From: an uncultured Collinsella sp. | Lineage (GTDB): Bacteria; Actinomycetota; Coriobacteriia; Coriobacteriales; Coriobacteriaceae | Reading direction: 5' to 3' | Length of the DNA: 14,608 nucleotides | Assembly: GCA_900545505.1 (NCBI GenBank) | Contig: UQZC01000017.1 | Span: 1 to 14,608 of the forward strand | Shown here: positions 14,184-14,608 of the stretch, piece after piece | Layout: every line of letters starts with the position of its first letter | Position numbering within the stretch: position 1 is the first letter of the stretch | Notes under the pieces: generated by a model | Databases searched by the model: none | The model's input: only the letters and a program-made list of their open reading frames with translations | Told to the model about the DNA's origin: nothing | Made by a program: the position numbers and the translations under genes

Positions 14184-14608
14184 CTATTTGGCAAGGTGTT
14201 TTTTAGAATCCATTTTGCGCTCGGCCTCGAAGGCCTGCCTGTCCCAATCGAGCGGAAGTCCGGCCTCGACCCATGCCTCGTAGGCCCTCCTTATGGGCTT
14301 GAGCTCCCTTTGGCCCCTCTCCAGCATCGAGATGTACTTCTCGCTGGTGCCCAGTATGGACGCCGCCCTCACCTGGCTGACCTTCGCCGCGCGCCTGGCC
14401 GCCACGCGCTCCGAGGCGTCCTCGGGCCTCCTGATCTCGTGCGGGTGCATCAGCGCCCGGTACGCCTCCCTGGCCACGTAGCGCTTGAGGCACCTCATGA
14501 CCTCCCTGTCGCTCTTTCCCCGCCCCCTGGCCCTCTCGGCGTACTCGGCGGTCTCGGGGTCGCGCATGACCCTCTGCCTCGCGATCTCGTGCAGCGCGCT
14601 GTTCGCCT
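14184..14608 (-). CDS. IS110-family transposase with C-terminal HTH domain, 5' end outside window
   Basis: The minus-strand frame is open from the right edge to a TAG at 14184-14186 (revcomp). Its start is outside; an internal ATG at 14567 is not the likely start, because the upstream residues ANSALHEIARQRV already fit the family. That stretch, with DPETAEYAERARGRGKS and MRCLKRYVAREAYRAL, matches what I know of the C-terminal end of IS110/IS116/IS902 transposases (DEDD-type, bridge-RNA-guided in studied members). It continues in frame about 85 residues beyond the usual end, with an XRE-like helix-turn-helix: ARRAAKVSQVRAASILGTS, then EKYISMLERGQRELKP. The segment is more GC-rich than the opp genes, with different codon choice, in keeping with mobile DNA. 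The element's right end should lie between oppF and this gene or just beyond, but IS110 ends lack inverted repeats and I cannot place it. Confidence 0.8.
   Translation of the reverse strand, partial: ANSALHEIARQRVMRDPETAEYAERARGRGKSDREVMRCLKRYVAREAYRALMHPHEIRRPEDASERVAARRAAKVSQVRAASILGTSEKYISMLERGQRELKPIRRAYEAWVEAGLPLDWDRQAFEAERKMDSKKHLAK

Noticed and set aside
1..14608. CRISPR array, tRNA or rRNA genes, toxin-antitoxin or anti-phage defence cassette
   Set aside because: No regularly spaced repeats, no tRNA-like cloverleaf and no defence-type protein motifs were noticed; the XRE-like domain at the right edge is a tail of the transposase frame, not a separate antitoxin.

Overview
The window looks like a chromosome segment of a Coriobacteriia actinobacterium, most like Collinsella. 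This is judged from gene order, high GC, strong C-ending codon bias (GTC, CTC, AAG, AAC) in the glycolytic and oppA genes, and protein motifs; no database search was possible. All genes are on the + strand except an incomplete transposase gene at the right edge.

Layout. (1) 1-554: 3' part of nanE (sialic-acid/amino-sugar catabolism), followed by a hairpin with a T-rich tail. (2) 656-2512: rapZ and whiA, 6 nt apart. (3) 2513-2705: an AT-rich regulatory gap with a palindrome, a large imperfect dyad and a probable promoter. (4) 2706-7381: lower-glycolysis cluster gap, pgk, tpiA, gpmI. A strong terminator lies between gap and pgk; pgk, tpiA and gpmI are tightly packed and end at a perfect 11-bp terminator. 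(5) 7547-7801: secG with its own terminator. (6) 7856-8097: long regulatory gap with repeats. (7) 8098-14069: oligopeptide ABC importer oppA-oppB-oppC-oppD-oppF, with two hairpins between oppA and oppB and a long-stem terminator at the end. (8) 14184-14608, minus strand: C-terminal part of an IS110-family transposase carrying an extra helix-turn-helix domain.

How the genes work together. Gap, Pgk, TpiA and GpmI carry triose phosphates to 2-phosphoglycerate. RapZ and WhiA are conserved regulators often found next to this cluster in Gram-positive bacteria. SecG is a small subunit of the SecYEG channel. OppA is a lipid-anchored peptide receptor, OppB/OppC form the membrane channel, and OppD/OppF are the paired ATPases.

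The main anomaly is in oppF. A 29-nt insertion flanked by the direct repeat ATCATC (13561-13566 and 13590-13595) shifts the frame and brings in a TGA just before Walker B. Removing exactly 29 nt restores a normal 342-residue OppF, so this looks like a mobile-element scar, a collapsed insertion or an assembly artefact, and oppF is called a pseudogene. I did not find a clear new multi-gene system. The most unusual items are the oppF scar, the HTH-tailed IS110 transposase, and the dyads and repeats upstream of gap and oppA.
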